A stretch of DNA of 64,000 nucleotides, taken from assembly GCA_963971535.1 (NCBI GenBank), contig OZ020588.1, forward strand, positions 125,558,846 to 125,622,845, written 5' to 3'. The notes below the pieces were generated by a model. It ran no database searches, was not told the origin of the DNA, and saw only the letters and a program-made list of their open reading frames with translations. Shown piece by piece: positions 43,790 to 55,460 of this stretch. The position numbers and the translations under genes are program-made. This DNA comes from Notolepis coatsorum. Lineage: Eukaryota > Chordata > Actinopteri > Aulopiformes > Paralepididae. Every line of letters starts with the position of its first letter. Position 1 is the first letter of the stretch.

Positions 43790-43960
43790 GGACTCGAAAC
43801 TCAAAGGTTAGGACTTGGGACTCGACTTGTCAGTCTTGACTTGGGACTTGACTCGGGACTTGCCTGTCTTGACTTGGGACTTGACTCAGGACTTGAGTTG
43901 AATCTTGAATCTTGAATCTTGAATCTTGAATCTTGAGACTGACTTGAGACTTGCAAAACA
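43790..43960 (+). repeat. GACTTGGGACTTGACTCGG minisatellite
   Basis: Repeats of GACTTGGGACTTG and GACTCGGGACTTG, then five AATCTTG units. Open frames across it (Leu/Gly/Asp-rich) follow from the repeat. Confidence 0.92.
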
Positions 43961-44277
43961 ATGACTTGGTCCCCCCTCTGCTAGATACATGTACAAGCTT
44001 GTCTCACAGAGGCATAGTTTGGATTATAACTGAGAATCTGGTGCTAACATGGTCAATAATGCTTATTTTGGACAGAAAAATTTGTCTTAAACATTTAAAT
44101 TGACCAACCATAGTCATAGACCCTTTTTATTCCAATCAAGGCAAGAGGGCTAGTGGTGGTAGTGCTATATTACATATTATTTTATAATACAATTATAACA
44201 TTGTAGGCTACAGTATGAATATTATACAGTACAATTATATAACTATTATAAAACAAATAGTATTTGCTCCACCTTAG

Positions 44278-44592
44278 ATAAAGACAGTACAGACAATGAA
44301 GATGGAGATATTCAAGAGGGAAATAATGATATCAGGAAGAGAGATGGTGAAGAAGTGGAGGAAAGAGAAAATGCAGATGATTCTATGGAGAGAAATGATG
44401 AAGAAGTTGAGGAAAGAGAATGCAGATGATGCTATGGAGAGAAATTATGATGAAGACGGTCATGGAGATGCTAAAGAAAGCGAGGATGAAAATGATGATA
44501 GGGAGAGAAATGATTCAAATGACACAACAACAAATAACTTGAATGCTCTCCTGTTGCCATTAAAATATCCCACTGATCCAGCCAGTATCCAG
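44278..44592 (+). pseudogene. candidate acidic-protein exon with a 2-base frameshift
   Basis: A CTCCACCTTAG acceptor-like site precedes the segment and CCAG/GTACAA follows it. Read from 44280, it encodes DKDSTDNEDGDIQEG, then two diverged copies of a 17-residue unit around EEVEERENADDSMERN. The second copy lacks two A near 44413, which ends the frame. The other frame continues as DAMERNYDEDGHGDAKESED and ends LLPLKYPTDPASIQ at the donor-like site. The composition is unlike the mobile elements around it. It may be a coding exon of a host gene whose frame was lost, or an assembly error in an A-run. I do not recognise the protein, and no neighbouring exon was found. Confidence 0.4.
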
Positions 44593-44639
44593 GTACAATA
44601 TATTAACTTTAATGGGGAAGATAGAGAGGGGGGAGGGAG

Positions 44640-44820
44640 AGATAGAAGAGAGAATGAGAGGACAGGATGAGAGAAGGAGAGGAGAGGACATGAGGAGAGA
44701 AGGAGAGAAGAGAATGGGAGTACAGGAGGAGAGAAGGGGAGTACAGGAGGAGAGAAGGGGAGTATAGGAGAAGAGAAGGAGAGGACATGAGGAGAGAAGG
44801 AGAGTTAGGAGAGAGAAAGG
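44640..44820 (+). repeat. purine minisatellite
   Basis: GGAGAGAAGGGGAGTACA units of about 22 bases repeat, with GAGGACATGAGGAGAGAAGG variants on both sides. Confidence 0.9.
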
Positions 44821-45012
44821 AAGAAGCTCAACGGTACTCAAATTAACTTTAACTGTTAAACTGTTTTATATCCTGTAAAATATATGTTGTAAATATCTTT
44901 TAAAGAATAGGTTCACTATTTTTCAACCCAGACCATATTAAAATGCTGTTTCCCAAATATTTATATTCCTCACTGATATCTTTAGCATTGAGAAATGTAC
45001 CACTGCAGCAAT

Positions 45013-45165
45013 GGTTTAGGCCTTCAAACACCATAATCTACTTTTCAAACACCATGATAAATCTAAGTTTCAAACACTATGATAAATCCATTTTTCAAAC
45101 ACCATGATAATTTATTTTTCAAACACCATGATAAATCTACTTTTCAAACACCATGACAATGAGGT
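45013..45165 (+). repeat. 27-bp minisatellite, six copies
   Basis: Unit: TTTTCAAACACCATGATAAA with TCTAC. Copies differ at one to four positions. Confidence 0.93.
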
Positions 45166-46240
45166 GAAATAAACATTTGAAAGGTGTATTGTTCCCTGTG
45201 TGTTTTTATCATAGAGGTGCGTTATACTATTAATCTGGATTGTCTATGTTATTCTAATGTTAATCTTAATCAAGGATGAAGACTATCTCACCATACATGA
45301 CGCATCATATCTTTTTGCTCACTGACGGGGTCCCATGTTGTGCAGTAGGTGCCCTTTTTTTCACAATATTCATAGAGGCATTTAAGTACAACTATGAACT
45401 GTGAAACAGATTCACCCTCTTCCTGGTTAATTTTATGGAATCTGAACCGCTTTGCGATGACCAGTGGCTTAGGAGAGTAGTGATTTGTTTATATTTCCAC
45501 TATTTCTTCATAGGACTTGTTCCCTGGCTTCTCAGGTTGCATTAGACTGTGCAGTAGGTGGTATATTTTTGCTCCCATAACACTTAAGAATATTGGTACT
45601 ATGATATACTCATGAAATACTCAAACCTCTCAGTGTAAGAACTCCATTGTTCTGTTTCCTCAAATGGTCCGATATGTCCAAACAGTGCAGCCATTTTCAA
45701 GCAATATTCTTTACTTTCCCTCGGGTTTCAGCAATTAGTCTTACTATCTTGAGTTACTGTCTTTGGTCCTGGCACCATCCTTCCCTCTTAATTTACTCCT
45801 TTCCACTCCAGAGATTTCTGTTCGCCTGCAGCAGCGTTCTCCTCCGTTCCGATGCCGTCAGCCCGTCACGTCAACACAGCAGTAGCTAGTTTGCACCGTT
45901 GCCCAGCTAGCTCCGACGTTGCGCTGTACACATCAAATACAGACTTTCGTAGAAAATAACAAACACAACGTGAGAACGTATTATCCTCATTGCCAGTTTT
46001 GTTGTATACTCATCCGGTTATTTCATACAACATATAATGACGAGACCTGAGACATGGGTAATTTCCAGTGACATCTCTTTAGTGGTAAACTCAACACAGG
46101 TGATTACAATGGTGCTCGTACTTAATAGCAGGGGGCGTGACAGTATCTGATAAGGGACAAACTTAGAATGTCAATACACAACAATTACCTCATATTTTAA
46201 GCCAGAATGCAATAGGCAGTATCTTCTTTAGCCAGGAGTG
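45166..46240. other. unassigned
   Basis: No gene is recognised. Confidence 0.4.
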
Positions 46241-46369
46241 CAGCCAAGGAGGCTGAGCAGCCCCCCACCTGGCTGTTACTGTCAGTTACTGTGCAACAGT
46301 TTACTGACAGAAACTCATTCTTTCTTCATCCTTGTTTTTCTCTGTTCAAGACTTCTTGATTTGGAGCAT

Positions 46370-46640
46370 GACATGGTTATGGTGCATACGCAAAACAATG
46401 ATGGTAGTTTGATGGTCATTTTAGTTACTATGGTACCAACCATTGTATATACAATGTACCATGATACTGCCATGGTAAAAGTAATGTATCGCCATGGTAC
46501 CACTTTTGTACTTACAATAATACAATACAATAATACCATGGTATAATCCAATTTAAACCAACATATGGTATGCATATCATTTCTGGTCACTACCATGATG
46601 ATAGTGACACAAATATTATGGATGTACCATGATACTGTTC
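46370..46640. repeat. cluster of ACCATGGTA-type words, MITE-like
   Basis: ATGGTACC, ACCATGATACTG, CCATGGTAAAA, CCATGGTACC and ACCATGGTATAA occur within 270 bases in both orientations. TACCATGATACTG occurs near 46457 and again at 46626. The self-complementary word makes many small hairpins possible. Element borders are not clear. Confidence 0.6.
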
Positions 46641-46660
46641 TAGAAATACAGTGCCATACA

Positions 46661-47189
46661 TTCACTTTTTTTCTTTTATAACTACAAGTGCTGTTACTTT
46701 GACTTACTACTGTATGGGAGTTTGTGGAGGTCTTGCATCTGGAGTAAAGTTGAATGAGATTTGATTAGAAAAGCTAAGATAGCAGCCAAGTATGAGCTAC
46801 AGTATGTTTACAAAAACATAACCTGGCAAATACAATTTAACAGCAAAGGTATATAAAGGAGTTGCTGTCCCCATCTGTAATATGTGACTTAGCACATACA
46901 TCAGGTCCTTTTGAGGGATCTTCAATTACATTTTTACATGATATGAAAGTACAGGTTCATACCTTCAAAATAAGCCATCACTTGTAAAAATCGGGCGGAT
47001 ACTTTTCAATCTATGTCTTATGAATCATGCTGATAACACAATACTTATTCCAGAGCTACAGGCCATTGGATATATAATGACTATTTTACCCAGAAATCAA
47101 TGTACCCCCCCCCTCACACATCACTTAACACCTTCCAGTCTGAGAGCCTGAGAGGGCTTTGCTATTCTGATGACTTGTGACCCTGCACA
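46661..47189. other. unassigned
   Basis: No gene or repeat is recognised. Confidence 0.4.
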
Positions 47190-47626
47190 CATCCACATGA
47201 ATGAATGAAATGAATGATAACTTTATTTAACAGATTGCAGAATGGGTACAATACAGTACGGCTCAATACATACAATTATTAAGGGGATGCAGACCAGAGA
47301 AAGACGTTTGTCTTGTTTACATCAGGGTCCCCCATTTTCAATTCATAGTGACATTTATGAAATATACAGTACTGTTACCCATATATCCTGACAGAGAGTA
47401 TATGGGGAGGAGACTGTACATTAGGAGGGGGTGGGTGGGTGGGTGGGTGGGAGAGAAATATACATACGGTGGGGAGGAGACTGTACATTAGGAGGGGGTG
47501 GGTGGGTGGGAGAGAAATATACATACGGTGGGGAGAGAATATATATACGGTGGGGAGGAGACTGTCTATTAGGAGGGGGTGGGGGGGTTTGGACATTTAC
47601 GGTGGCCAGTTTCGAATTGCAGCCTC
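47190..47626 (-). mobile_element. LINE-A copy 6, 3' region only
   Basis: The minus strand starts at the codons of the last residues (GCTGCAATTCGAAACTGGCC, shared with copy 2) and runs to a (TTCA)n tail at 47190. About 60-bp units with GGGAGAGAAATATACATACG and GGTGGGGAGGAGACTGTACA repeat three times on the plus strand, an expansion of the 3' minisatellite. Confidence 0.92.
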
Positions 47627-47639
47627 ACTTTAAACAAAC

Positions 47640-47760
47640 ACTCACATTTGTACTGTATGAAGCACATTCTCAGGAGCTCATACAGAACCAAGCATTTCAC
47701 TGTAATGTACTTTATACGTGACAAATAAAAGCCAACTTGAAACTTGTGAGATCTTATAAG
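47640..47760 (+). repeat. L2-like tail (ACTTGAAACTTG type)
   Basis: GCATTTCACTGTAATGTAC, then ACGTGACAAATAAAAG and CAACTTGAAACTTG resembles the ends at 11640-11735 and 41990. No coding part. Confidence 0.75.
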
Positions 47761-47950
47761 TGTTTGTTTAAAAAATAATAATAAAATAAAATACAAAAAA
47801 AAGAAACTAGAGGATAAAGAAAAATAGTCAAGATAGTAATCAAGATTCAAGATCATTTAAAATAAAATACAAAATAGAGCTGGCTCATGTTTCCAAAGAC
47901 CAAAGATGGGACGGGATGGGACACACACACACAGAAAGGGAGAATGGCTT

Positions 47951-48358
47951 ATAGCAGACGTAATGGCTTATGACGGTCTTAACAATAGAAATGAATACAA
48001 ACTCTGGTTTGATATAAATAAATTATCTTTAAATCTAAATAAAACTAAATGTATGGTGTTTGGAAACCGCCAGATAAAAACAGACATTCAGTTGATAATA
48101 GATAATAATAGAATAGAAAGAGTATATGAAAATAAATTCCTGGGAGTGATTTTAGACCACAAACTCTGCTGGAAACCCCATATAGAATATGTGACGGCTA
48201 AGATGGCAAAGAGCATCTCAATTATTAGTAAGGTGAGACATGTACTCAATCCCAACTCATTGCACACTCTGTACTGTGCAATGATCTTGCCTTACCTGCA
48301 TTACTGCACAGAGGTATGAGGTAACACATACAAAACAACCATAAATACATTGACTATC
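47951..48358 (+). pseudogene. LINE-G reverse transcriptase, thumb part
   Basis: One frame from about 47990 to a TGA at 48317-48319, where relatives have Trp (EVWGN). The frame continues beyond the TGA as GNTYKTTINTLTI to the L2 insertion point. The codon change and the insertion disable it. Confidence 0.85.
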
Positions 48359-48966
48359 GGGAAAGCTCAGCAACGCCTATACTACCTAAGGAAGCTGAAG
48401 CAGGCTGGCCTGCCATAAAATCTCCTTGTCAACTTCTATCATTGTGCGGTTGAGAGTGTGCTGACCTACGATGTGTCTGTGTGGTTCTCCAGCTGCACAA
48501 AGGCAGAGCATGAGGCTCTACAGAGGGTGGTGAAGGCGGCAGGCAGGAACGTCGGGACTCCTCTACCAAACATCACCTCCGTCTTCACCTCCCGCTGCCT
48601 ACACCGCTCCAAGTGTATCATCAAGGACCAGTCTCACCCAGCACATCACCTCTTTCAGCTCCTTCCCTCAAGGAGGAGATACCGGTCCATAAATGTGAAG
48701 AGTTCAAGATTTATGAACAGCTTTTTCCTCCAAGCAGTCAGACTGTTAAACTCTCATTGACTGTCCCCTCACGTGCACCATGCACTTTACCTGGACTTGA
48801 TAACCACTATGTTTACCGGTCATCATGCACTTTATTATAAAAAATATTCTGTTATATGAACAGTGTTATGTGTTACATGTATGTTGTACTACGGTCTGTG
48901 GGAGCTCCCCTGAAATGTCGTTGTATACTTGTGTGCAATGACAATTAAAAGTCTATTCTATTCTAT
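48359..48966 (+). mobile_element. L2-like LINE, 5'-truncated, inside LINE-G
   Basis: Encodes KAQQRLYYLRKLKQAGLP, a stop, then NLLVNFYHCAVESVLTYDVS and RCLHRSKCIIKDQSHP to LLPSRRRYRS and RFMNSFFLQAVRLLN: the classic L2 C-terminus. The 3' end is GCAATGACAATTAAAAGTC plus (TATTC)n. The LINE-G reading resumes exactly after it. Confidence 0.9.
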
Positions 48967-49015
48967 TCTATCCTACAAAAAAGAGCAATAAGAGTAATAA
49001 ACAATGCAGGATATC

Positions 49016-49262
<247 letters not shown>

Positions 49263-49269
49263 TTTCTAC

Positions 49270-49589
49270 AATCACACATTTTGAAGTTCATTGATATGGT
49301 AAACTTAAAAAATCTGCAAGTTATGTACAAAGCAAGAAATAATCAATTACCGGTAAATGTAAGAAGCACATTTCTAGATAAAGAGGGGGGATACAACCTC
49401 AGAGGACCATTGAACTACAAAAAACCTGTGATGAAAACCAACCTGAAAATAATGTGTATCTCCTCTTACGGAGCCACCCTGTGGAATGGGCTAGAGGATG
49501 AACAAAAATATCGTGAAAACATAAATCAATTCAAATCTAGACTAAAAAAATCAATTTTTGATAAGTACAGAAGGGAAGAAGAGCTTTAA
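49270..49589 (+). pseudogene. LINE-G reverse transcriptase C-terminus
   Basis: About 105 residues to a stop: LKFIDMVNLKNLQVMYKARN, FLDKEGGYNLRGPLNYKKP, YGATLWNGLEDEQK and FKSRLKKSIFDKYRREEEL. The blocks follow the order of fish CR1-type LINE C-termini. No break is seen within this piece. Confidence 0.88.
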
Positions 49590-49801
49590 TTGCATATTAA
49601 AAATACGTATGATACTGTATTGTACGTTATATCATATTACATTATATAATCATATTATAATTAATTTGTATATTATATTGAACTATATTTGCAGTATATA
49701 CTATTATATTATGGTACTATATTATATTGTCACATTATATATCACATTATATATGTGCTGTATACACTATTATTAACTGAACTGAACTGAACTGAATGTC
49801 T

Positions 49802-50320
<519 letters not shown>

Positions 50321-51350
50321 GCGACGGAGAGATTCAGATACAATTTACAAGGCTTTGCTCAACTTCGCGTAATTCACTCACAGCTCAAGCTGTCGTTGTG
50401 GTAGAGACATGATCATAATCAGGTTTTTTATGCACCTAGAACCAAGCTCAGAGCTTCCTACGCTGAGATATGGTCACTTTGCCGCACCTACCCGTACCGG
50501 TGAATGCATCATGTCTCTGTGGGTTCCCGGAGGTATTATGTGGTAGGTCCGCGAAAGTTACCCATATTACTAACGTCGGAAGCTTTGATCGACTCTGGGT
50601 TTGTCTATGTGTCTCGGAATGGATTTGGTAGCTGTAATTTCTGCACGTCTCTGTCTCTGAAACCTGAGATTGAAAGGACTTAGCCCCTCCCCTACAACAC
50701 AACTGTAGTTATTTAAACAGTGAGGGAAAGTATACAGCCGGACAAGTTAACAATAATTAACACATTTACAAGTCGTCTTTCGCCCGATCTCTCCAGACTG
50801 TATGACATAATGTTGCGTTTTTTTTTATGTATCCAAGCGTAAATACCCTAACCATGTCACAACAGTAGTCATAGTGTATTTTTTCAGCAATACGTTTACC
50901 AATTGGTTAAAGTGTTATTAGTGAGATTTTAGTTCATGGAATGTCTTCATAATTTAGCGAATATCCGCCATTTTGAATTAGCGTTGCATCGCAGATTATA
51001 GTCATATGGGCAGAGGGCATTCAGAGCTCTCAATGAGCGTTGAAATTTCGAAAAACTACATTACCCAGCCGATTCTAGCTTCCTGCAAGCAAATAACTTG
51101 TTTATGATTTATTTTAATTTCTCTTATTTCTCGGGATTATCGACCACAAAACTGAACGTTATTGGCATAAATTAGAACGCAATTAGTTTATCTACCATTC
51201 TGTGAATGTTTAGCTAAAATCCATGTTGCAATCCGATTCAAAATGGCACGGCAGTTTCAATTATAAAACTCTGTATTTACAGTATATTTCATTCACGGTT
51301 CTTGCTGCAAACCTGGTGATACTAAATCCAGATTGAACTCTGCCATTGGA
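50321..51350. other. unassigned
   Basis: No gene or repeat is recognised. Confidence 0.4.
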
Positions 51351-51654
51351 AAGAGGAGTTATATTTCATTGGCTATGCTTTTCTCCTTCGCCTATGGGAT
51401 ACACTCAGTGCCTGTGCGTGTCCAGACCAGGCTGCAGAAACAAATTAGTGGGGGGGCATAAAATGTTCTCGGGGGGGCACAATGGTTTTTCAACACAGGT
51501 TCCCTTTTATACGTTTCAGCTGGGACAACGGCACTGTGGCTTGCTTGGCACTGCCCACAGTGCTGAACTAAACAGCAGAGAGGCAATTGAAAAATCTAAT
51601 TTCTCTCTATCTTAAGATAATTCACTTATACAAAAACAGACTGAACGAATATAT

Positions 51655-52230
51655 ATAACAGACCTGCTGGGGCAGCGGACTGAGAGCAGGGGACACAAAC
51701 AGGCTGGATAAGATGGTCAGGAAGGCCAGTAGCGTGGTTGGGGTGGAGCTGGACTCCCTAGCGAGGGTGGCGGACAGGAGGAACCTTGCTAAGCTCCAGG
51801 CCATCAGGGAAAACCCCTCCCACCCACTATACACAGACTTGACTGACAGGAGGAGCATGTTCAGTGCTAGGCTCACACTACCTAAATGCAGCACTTCATT
51901 CCGACAGCCATTAGACTATACAATGCATCACTGTGCCTCACTGCATCACTGAGCACAGAGTGACAGTTACCATCTTCCTGGACTCTTACTTTTGAAACAG
52001 CACTGTGCAATATTACACCTACTGTAGACTTCAGTATATTTTTACTGTATCTTTTATTCTATTTTTATTCTATTTCATTTTATTCTATTCTTAGGCCATT
52101 TGTTTTGTTATTCTTATTTGTGACTTGTTCTGTCTAAATGTTTAATGTTGCAGTGTCAAATTTCCCTCAGGATAATACATTTCTATTCTATTCTATTCTA
52201 TTCTATTCTATTCTATTCTATTCTATTCTA
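51655..52230 (+). mobile_element. LINE-E (L2/Rex-like) C-terminus and tail
   Basis: Encodes AGDTNRLDKMVRKASSVVG, LDSLARVADRRNLAKLQAIR and NPSHPLYTDLTDRRSMFSAR, the usual end of this LINE type. The 3' end TGCAGTGTCAAATTTCCCTC, AGGATAATAC plus (TTCTA)n is shared with 63711-63800 in opposite orientation. 5'-truncated. Confidence 0.9.
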
Positions 52231-52351
52231 TATCTTTGAAAAGTCTCCATTTATTCAACACTTCTGAATTCACTGACAAACTGAACTGAACTGACAAAAA
52301 TAAGGGGCATAAAAAAGCAAACAAAATTTCTCCACAGGCTACTCACCATCA

Positions 52352-52591
52352 TTAGTAGAGCGGCAAGCGGCGTTTGGGGACAGAGTGAAATCTTCTTAAA
52401 ACACTGTCCCTCCACTCATTCCTGAACTTTTTTGTTAAGTTCTTCTCAAATGCCAACTGAATTAAATTGGGCTTGCGTCGATGAAGCATACAAAGGCGAT
52501 GTTCTGTAAAGACGTTCTTGAGGGTAGAAAACGAATTCTCACAGAGTGCTGTGCTAGTTTCAGTAGTGTTGTTGTTGACATCAGTGCCCAA
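52352..52591 (-). pseudogene. hAT transposase dimerisation domain (P52rIPK-like)
   Basis: A minus-strand remnant of 79 residues with STALCENSFSTLKNVFTEHR, LCMLHRRKPNLIQLAFEKNL and FRNEWRDSVLRRFH. This is the C-terminal dimerisation block of a hAT group that includes THAP/P52rIPK-like proteins. The rest of the transposase is missing, and the LINE-E insert lies just downstream of its stop. Confidence 0.85.
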
Positions 52592-52815
52592 TAGGGCTGT
52601 CCCCGACTAAGGGTTTGGATAGTCGACTTTGATTGAAAAGGTGGGCACAGGGTGGGCACAGCTGACTCAGTGGGCGGGCCCGGCCCCCTAATGCCCGCCC
52701 ATGGCGCCGGGTCTGTGCGCGTCCAATGAAAACTTCTCACATGTACCTTCCATTTGCCCGACCACGCCCACCTCCAGCCACTCAAAGCCCAGGTGTGCAG
52801 TCTACTTCTTCCTTC

Positions 52816-53504
52816 CTTATTGTTTTCAGCGAAACGAATGGCTCACAGGCCTTTGGCAGTTGAAACTAAAATTGGTTAGTTAGTTAGGTGAGAGATGTAA
52901 GGCTATTCCACCGACGTCCTTTTTCAGGACTTCCCCGGCGCGTTCGTAAAAGGAAGTGCTTGGAAAACGCTGCTTGTTATGGAGTTTTCCTAGCAGACCG
53001 GCAGTTTATCGTCGGAGGCCTGTTGGTATGCTGTGGCGCTGTCGGTGGAAGGCTTCGAGCTGGCGTGCTGCCTTCCGTGTTTTTTACCCCCGCACAGAGG
53101 GTTAATTGCAGACTTGACGTGGCGAGGCGCGTCTCCGGCGGAGGCGCGTCAGAGGGGATCCCTGACAAACAGGAGGGTTCCCCAGCCTTTGCCAGAAACG
53201 GCTTCTCTGCGTGTAAACATTGGCGGTTTGGATGTGTTTTGTGAACCGTCCGGAGGAGCTGCGCCTTCATTCAAGGGAAAAGAGGCGCGTGACCAGCGTC
53301 AGGTGTACATCAACAGGTGCATGCTGTGCTTGTTTTGACCTTGTGGTGTGTGTCCTTTGTCTTTCGAGTTCATAGGATCCCCCTGCGTCATTTCCTGCTG
53401 TGTATTCTCAACCATTATATTCTACTGGCTTGGTGTTCTGTGTTTTTCCTTGTGTCCGCGGCCCGCACTTCTTAGGAAGTGGCAACAGCCTCGGCTTTTT
53501 TCCC
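52816..53504. other. unassigned GC-rich stretch
   Basis: Open frames of 118 codons (52888-53244, plus) and 97 codons (antisense) overlap. I do not recognise either. It lies just inside the left inverted arm and may belong to the same element. Confidence 0.4.
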
Positions 53505-54352
53505 CTCGTGTTATGTATCACGTCAACGGGGAATTGTATGTTTAGACATATTTTTATATATATATGTATATGGTGTATTGTGAATGAGGTACACTGGGGG
53601 ACATAGGACTATGTCTTCCCCTGATCTACATCCCTCTACCAATTATGTGTATTGAGGCGTGCTGCTTTGTACCCATTTTTGCAATCTGTTAATACGATTT
53701 TCAATTGGTATTATGTTTCGTTTTCAATCTATGTATCAGGCTGGCTCACGCCTTATATCGTTTGTTTTTTAACAAGGTGAGGCACTGCGCAGGGCCATAC
53801 AGTGTGGTGCATTCCCCACTTGTGTCTTGTCAGGAGGACGGGAAATGGTATGAGGGGCCGTTTAGGCCATATATACCGTCACTGTCACATATACATATTG
53901 AAATGTGCCTCGTATGTCCACACTCCTCACTCGTGTTATGTAATAGCACGACGACGGGGAGCTGTGGTTTTAGACATATATGTGTGTGTATATATATGTG
54001 TATATATATGGTAAATTGGAAATGGGGTGCCCAGAAGTAAACAAGACTATGTCTTGCCCTGGGCTACAGCCACCTAACAATTGTGTGTGTTGAGGCGCAC
54101 TACATTGTACCCATTTCTGCAATCTGTTGATGCGATTTCCAATCGATATTATGTCAATCTATATGTCATGCTGGCTTGTGCCGTGTATCACCTGTTTTTG
54201 ACAGAGTGAAGTGCCGCGCGGCGCCATACGGTGTATCCACATTCCCCACTTGTGTTTCCTGAGGATGGGGAATGTGGGGGGCCGTTTAGGCCATACACCG
54301 TCACTGTCACATATTCATATTCAAATGTGTCTCGTAGGTCCACACTCACCAC
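53505..54352 (+). repeat. two tandem units of about 425 bp carrying a LINE-A-like tail
   Basis: Units begin CGTGTTATGT at 53505, 53933 and 54353 (third truncated). Each contains a LINE-A-like segment: ACAAGACTATGTCTT, CAATTNTGTGTRTTGAGGCG, TTGTACCCATTT and GCAATCTGTT. Each also has CATTCCCCACTTGTGT, GGGGCCGTTTAGGCCATA and CCGTCACTGTCACATA blocks. The units are diverged, so the duplication is old. Confidence 0.88.
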
Positions 54353-54361
54353 TCGTGTTAT

Positions 54362-54486
54362 GTGACGAAATAATATTAATTTATAAAGTTATAAATAATA
54401 AAGCAATGTCGATAAAATACCAAACCGTTAAGCAGTATCGATAAGAGTAGTAGTATCGATAAAATCCTAACGATACCCATCCCTAG
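54362..54486. mobile_element. hAT right-end fragment (CATCCCTAG type)
   Basis: Ends CTAACGATACCCATCCCTAG with ATCGATAAAATCC subterminal repeats. It breaks off the third tandem unit. The left end is not found. Confidence 0.65.
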
Positions 54487-54541
54487 GTAGAACACACATA
54501 TTTTTAATGCCTTCGGCAGACTTCAAATGAGCCATTTTAAT

Positions 54542-54829
54542 CTAGATTAATCTAGATTGTACGCGAGGTGGTCGATCTGGCGGGGTGCGTGGTGAGGTAG
54601 ATGGCGGTTTTTCGCATGATCTACTCACCTTGTGCGTTTTGGGGTACCTGCGCCCCACTGCACATGATTGCCGTCCTTCCCTCCGCTCCTCATTAGGAGG
54701 CGCGAGGGGGCCGGACCCACCCCATGTTTTTCTGATGGTCGTGAAGGGGACCTCAGGGGGTGCATTTGTCTGGGCTACGCGCCCTGCTTCGCCCGTTGTC
54801 CCATAGGCGAAGCAGAAAAGCATAGCCAA
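54542..54829 (-). other. unassigned open frame beside a CATAGGCGAAGC copy
   Basis: A minus-strand 95-codon frame, Pro/Arg/Glu-rich (RKTWGGSGPLAPPNEERREG). Its start lies in a third copy of the CCCATAGGCGAAGCAGAAAA module (54789-54857). It may be part of the element to which that module belongs. Function is unknown. Confidence 0.35.
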
Positions 54830-55186
54830 TGAAATATAATGAAGGTTGTCCTATAACTAGGGGTGCACCGATATGAAAATTTGCCGCCGATACCGATTGT
54901 TCAACTAACACAATCGGCCGATACCGATACCGATATTTGTGGCATTTTTTTTTTATAATTTTTTTATATATATATATTTTTTTAAACTACTGTATATGTG
55001 CACGAGCGCCCATGTCACCACCACGTTAACATGAGACCTGAAATTAAGTACCAACATGGACAAAGTCTCAACCCGTTCATAACAGAGGATCGCCAGCTGC
55101 AATGTCAAACCCATTTACTGCACATAATAAACCATTGATAATGGCAAATGGTACCAATACATACATGATACATCGGTGCACCCCTA

Positions 55187-55350
55187 CTACCTGTCATCAT
55201 CATCATCATCACTGTCATAATGAATGAGTGAAACACACTACCTGTCATCATCATCATCATCACCGTCATAATCATCATCACCACCATCATAATGAATGAG
55301 TGAAACACACTACCTGTCATCACACCACCATCACCTTCATAATGAATGAG
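55187..55350 (+). repeat. about 60-bp minisatellite with (CAT)n
   Basis: CTACCTGTCATCATCATCAT and GTCATAATGAATGAGTGAAA repeat three times directly after an internal hAT right end. Confidence 0.9.
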
Positions 55351-55356
55351 TGAAAC

Positions 55357-55460
55357 TAGAGTTGTTCCGATACCGATACCAGTATCGGAAATGCCGCCGA
55401 TACTGCCTAAAATGCTGGTATCGGTATCGGCGAGTACCCTCTAATTCTGCGCTCCGATAC
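55357..55460. mobile_element. second hAT left-end fragment
   Basis: TAGAGTTGTTCCGATACCGA, then AGTATCGGAAATGCCGCCG and GGTATCGGTATCGGCG. These are end-type repeats of a different hAT family. The partner end was not located. Confidence 0.55.

Larger units (their letters stand above)
51423..52715. mobile_element. hAT element with transposase remnant, holding an L2 fragment
   Basis: Left end CAGACCAGGC and right end reverse complement CAGACCCGGC, bracketed by TGCGTGTC and TGCGCGTC (51415-51422, 52716-52723; one difference). It contains a minus-strand transposase C-terminus and the L2 fragment at 51655-52230. Confidence 0.85.
51358..52815. repeat. left arm of a long inverted module, split by a hAT
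   Basis: 51358-51422 joined to 52716-52815 is the reverse complement of 57354-57513. The second piece matches at about 102 of 103 positions. It includes CCCATAGGCGAAGCAGAAAA-type and GGCTTTGAGTGGCTGGAGG words (in the right-arm orientation). Confidence 0.92.

Noticed and set aside
52888-53244. 118-codon gene in the GC-rich stretch
   Set aside because: No recognised domain, an overlapping antisense frame of similar size, and a position within a mobile module.
53505-54352. Two independent LINE-A insertions
   Set aside because: The blocks outside the LINE-A-like part also repeat in the same order, so tandem duplication explains it better.
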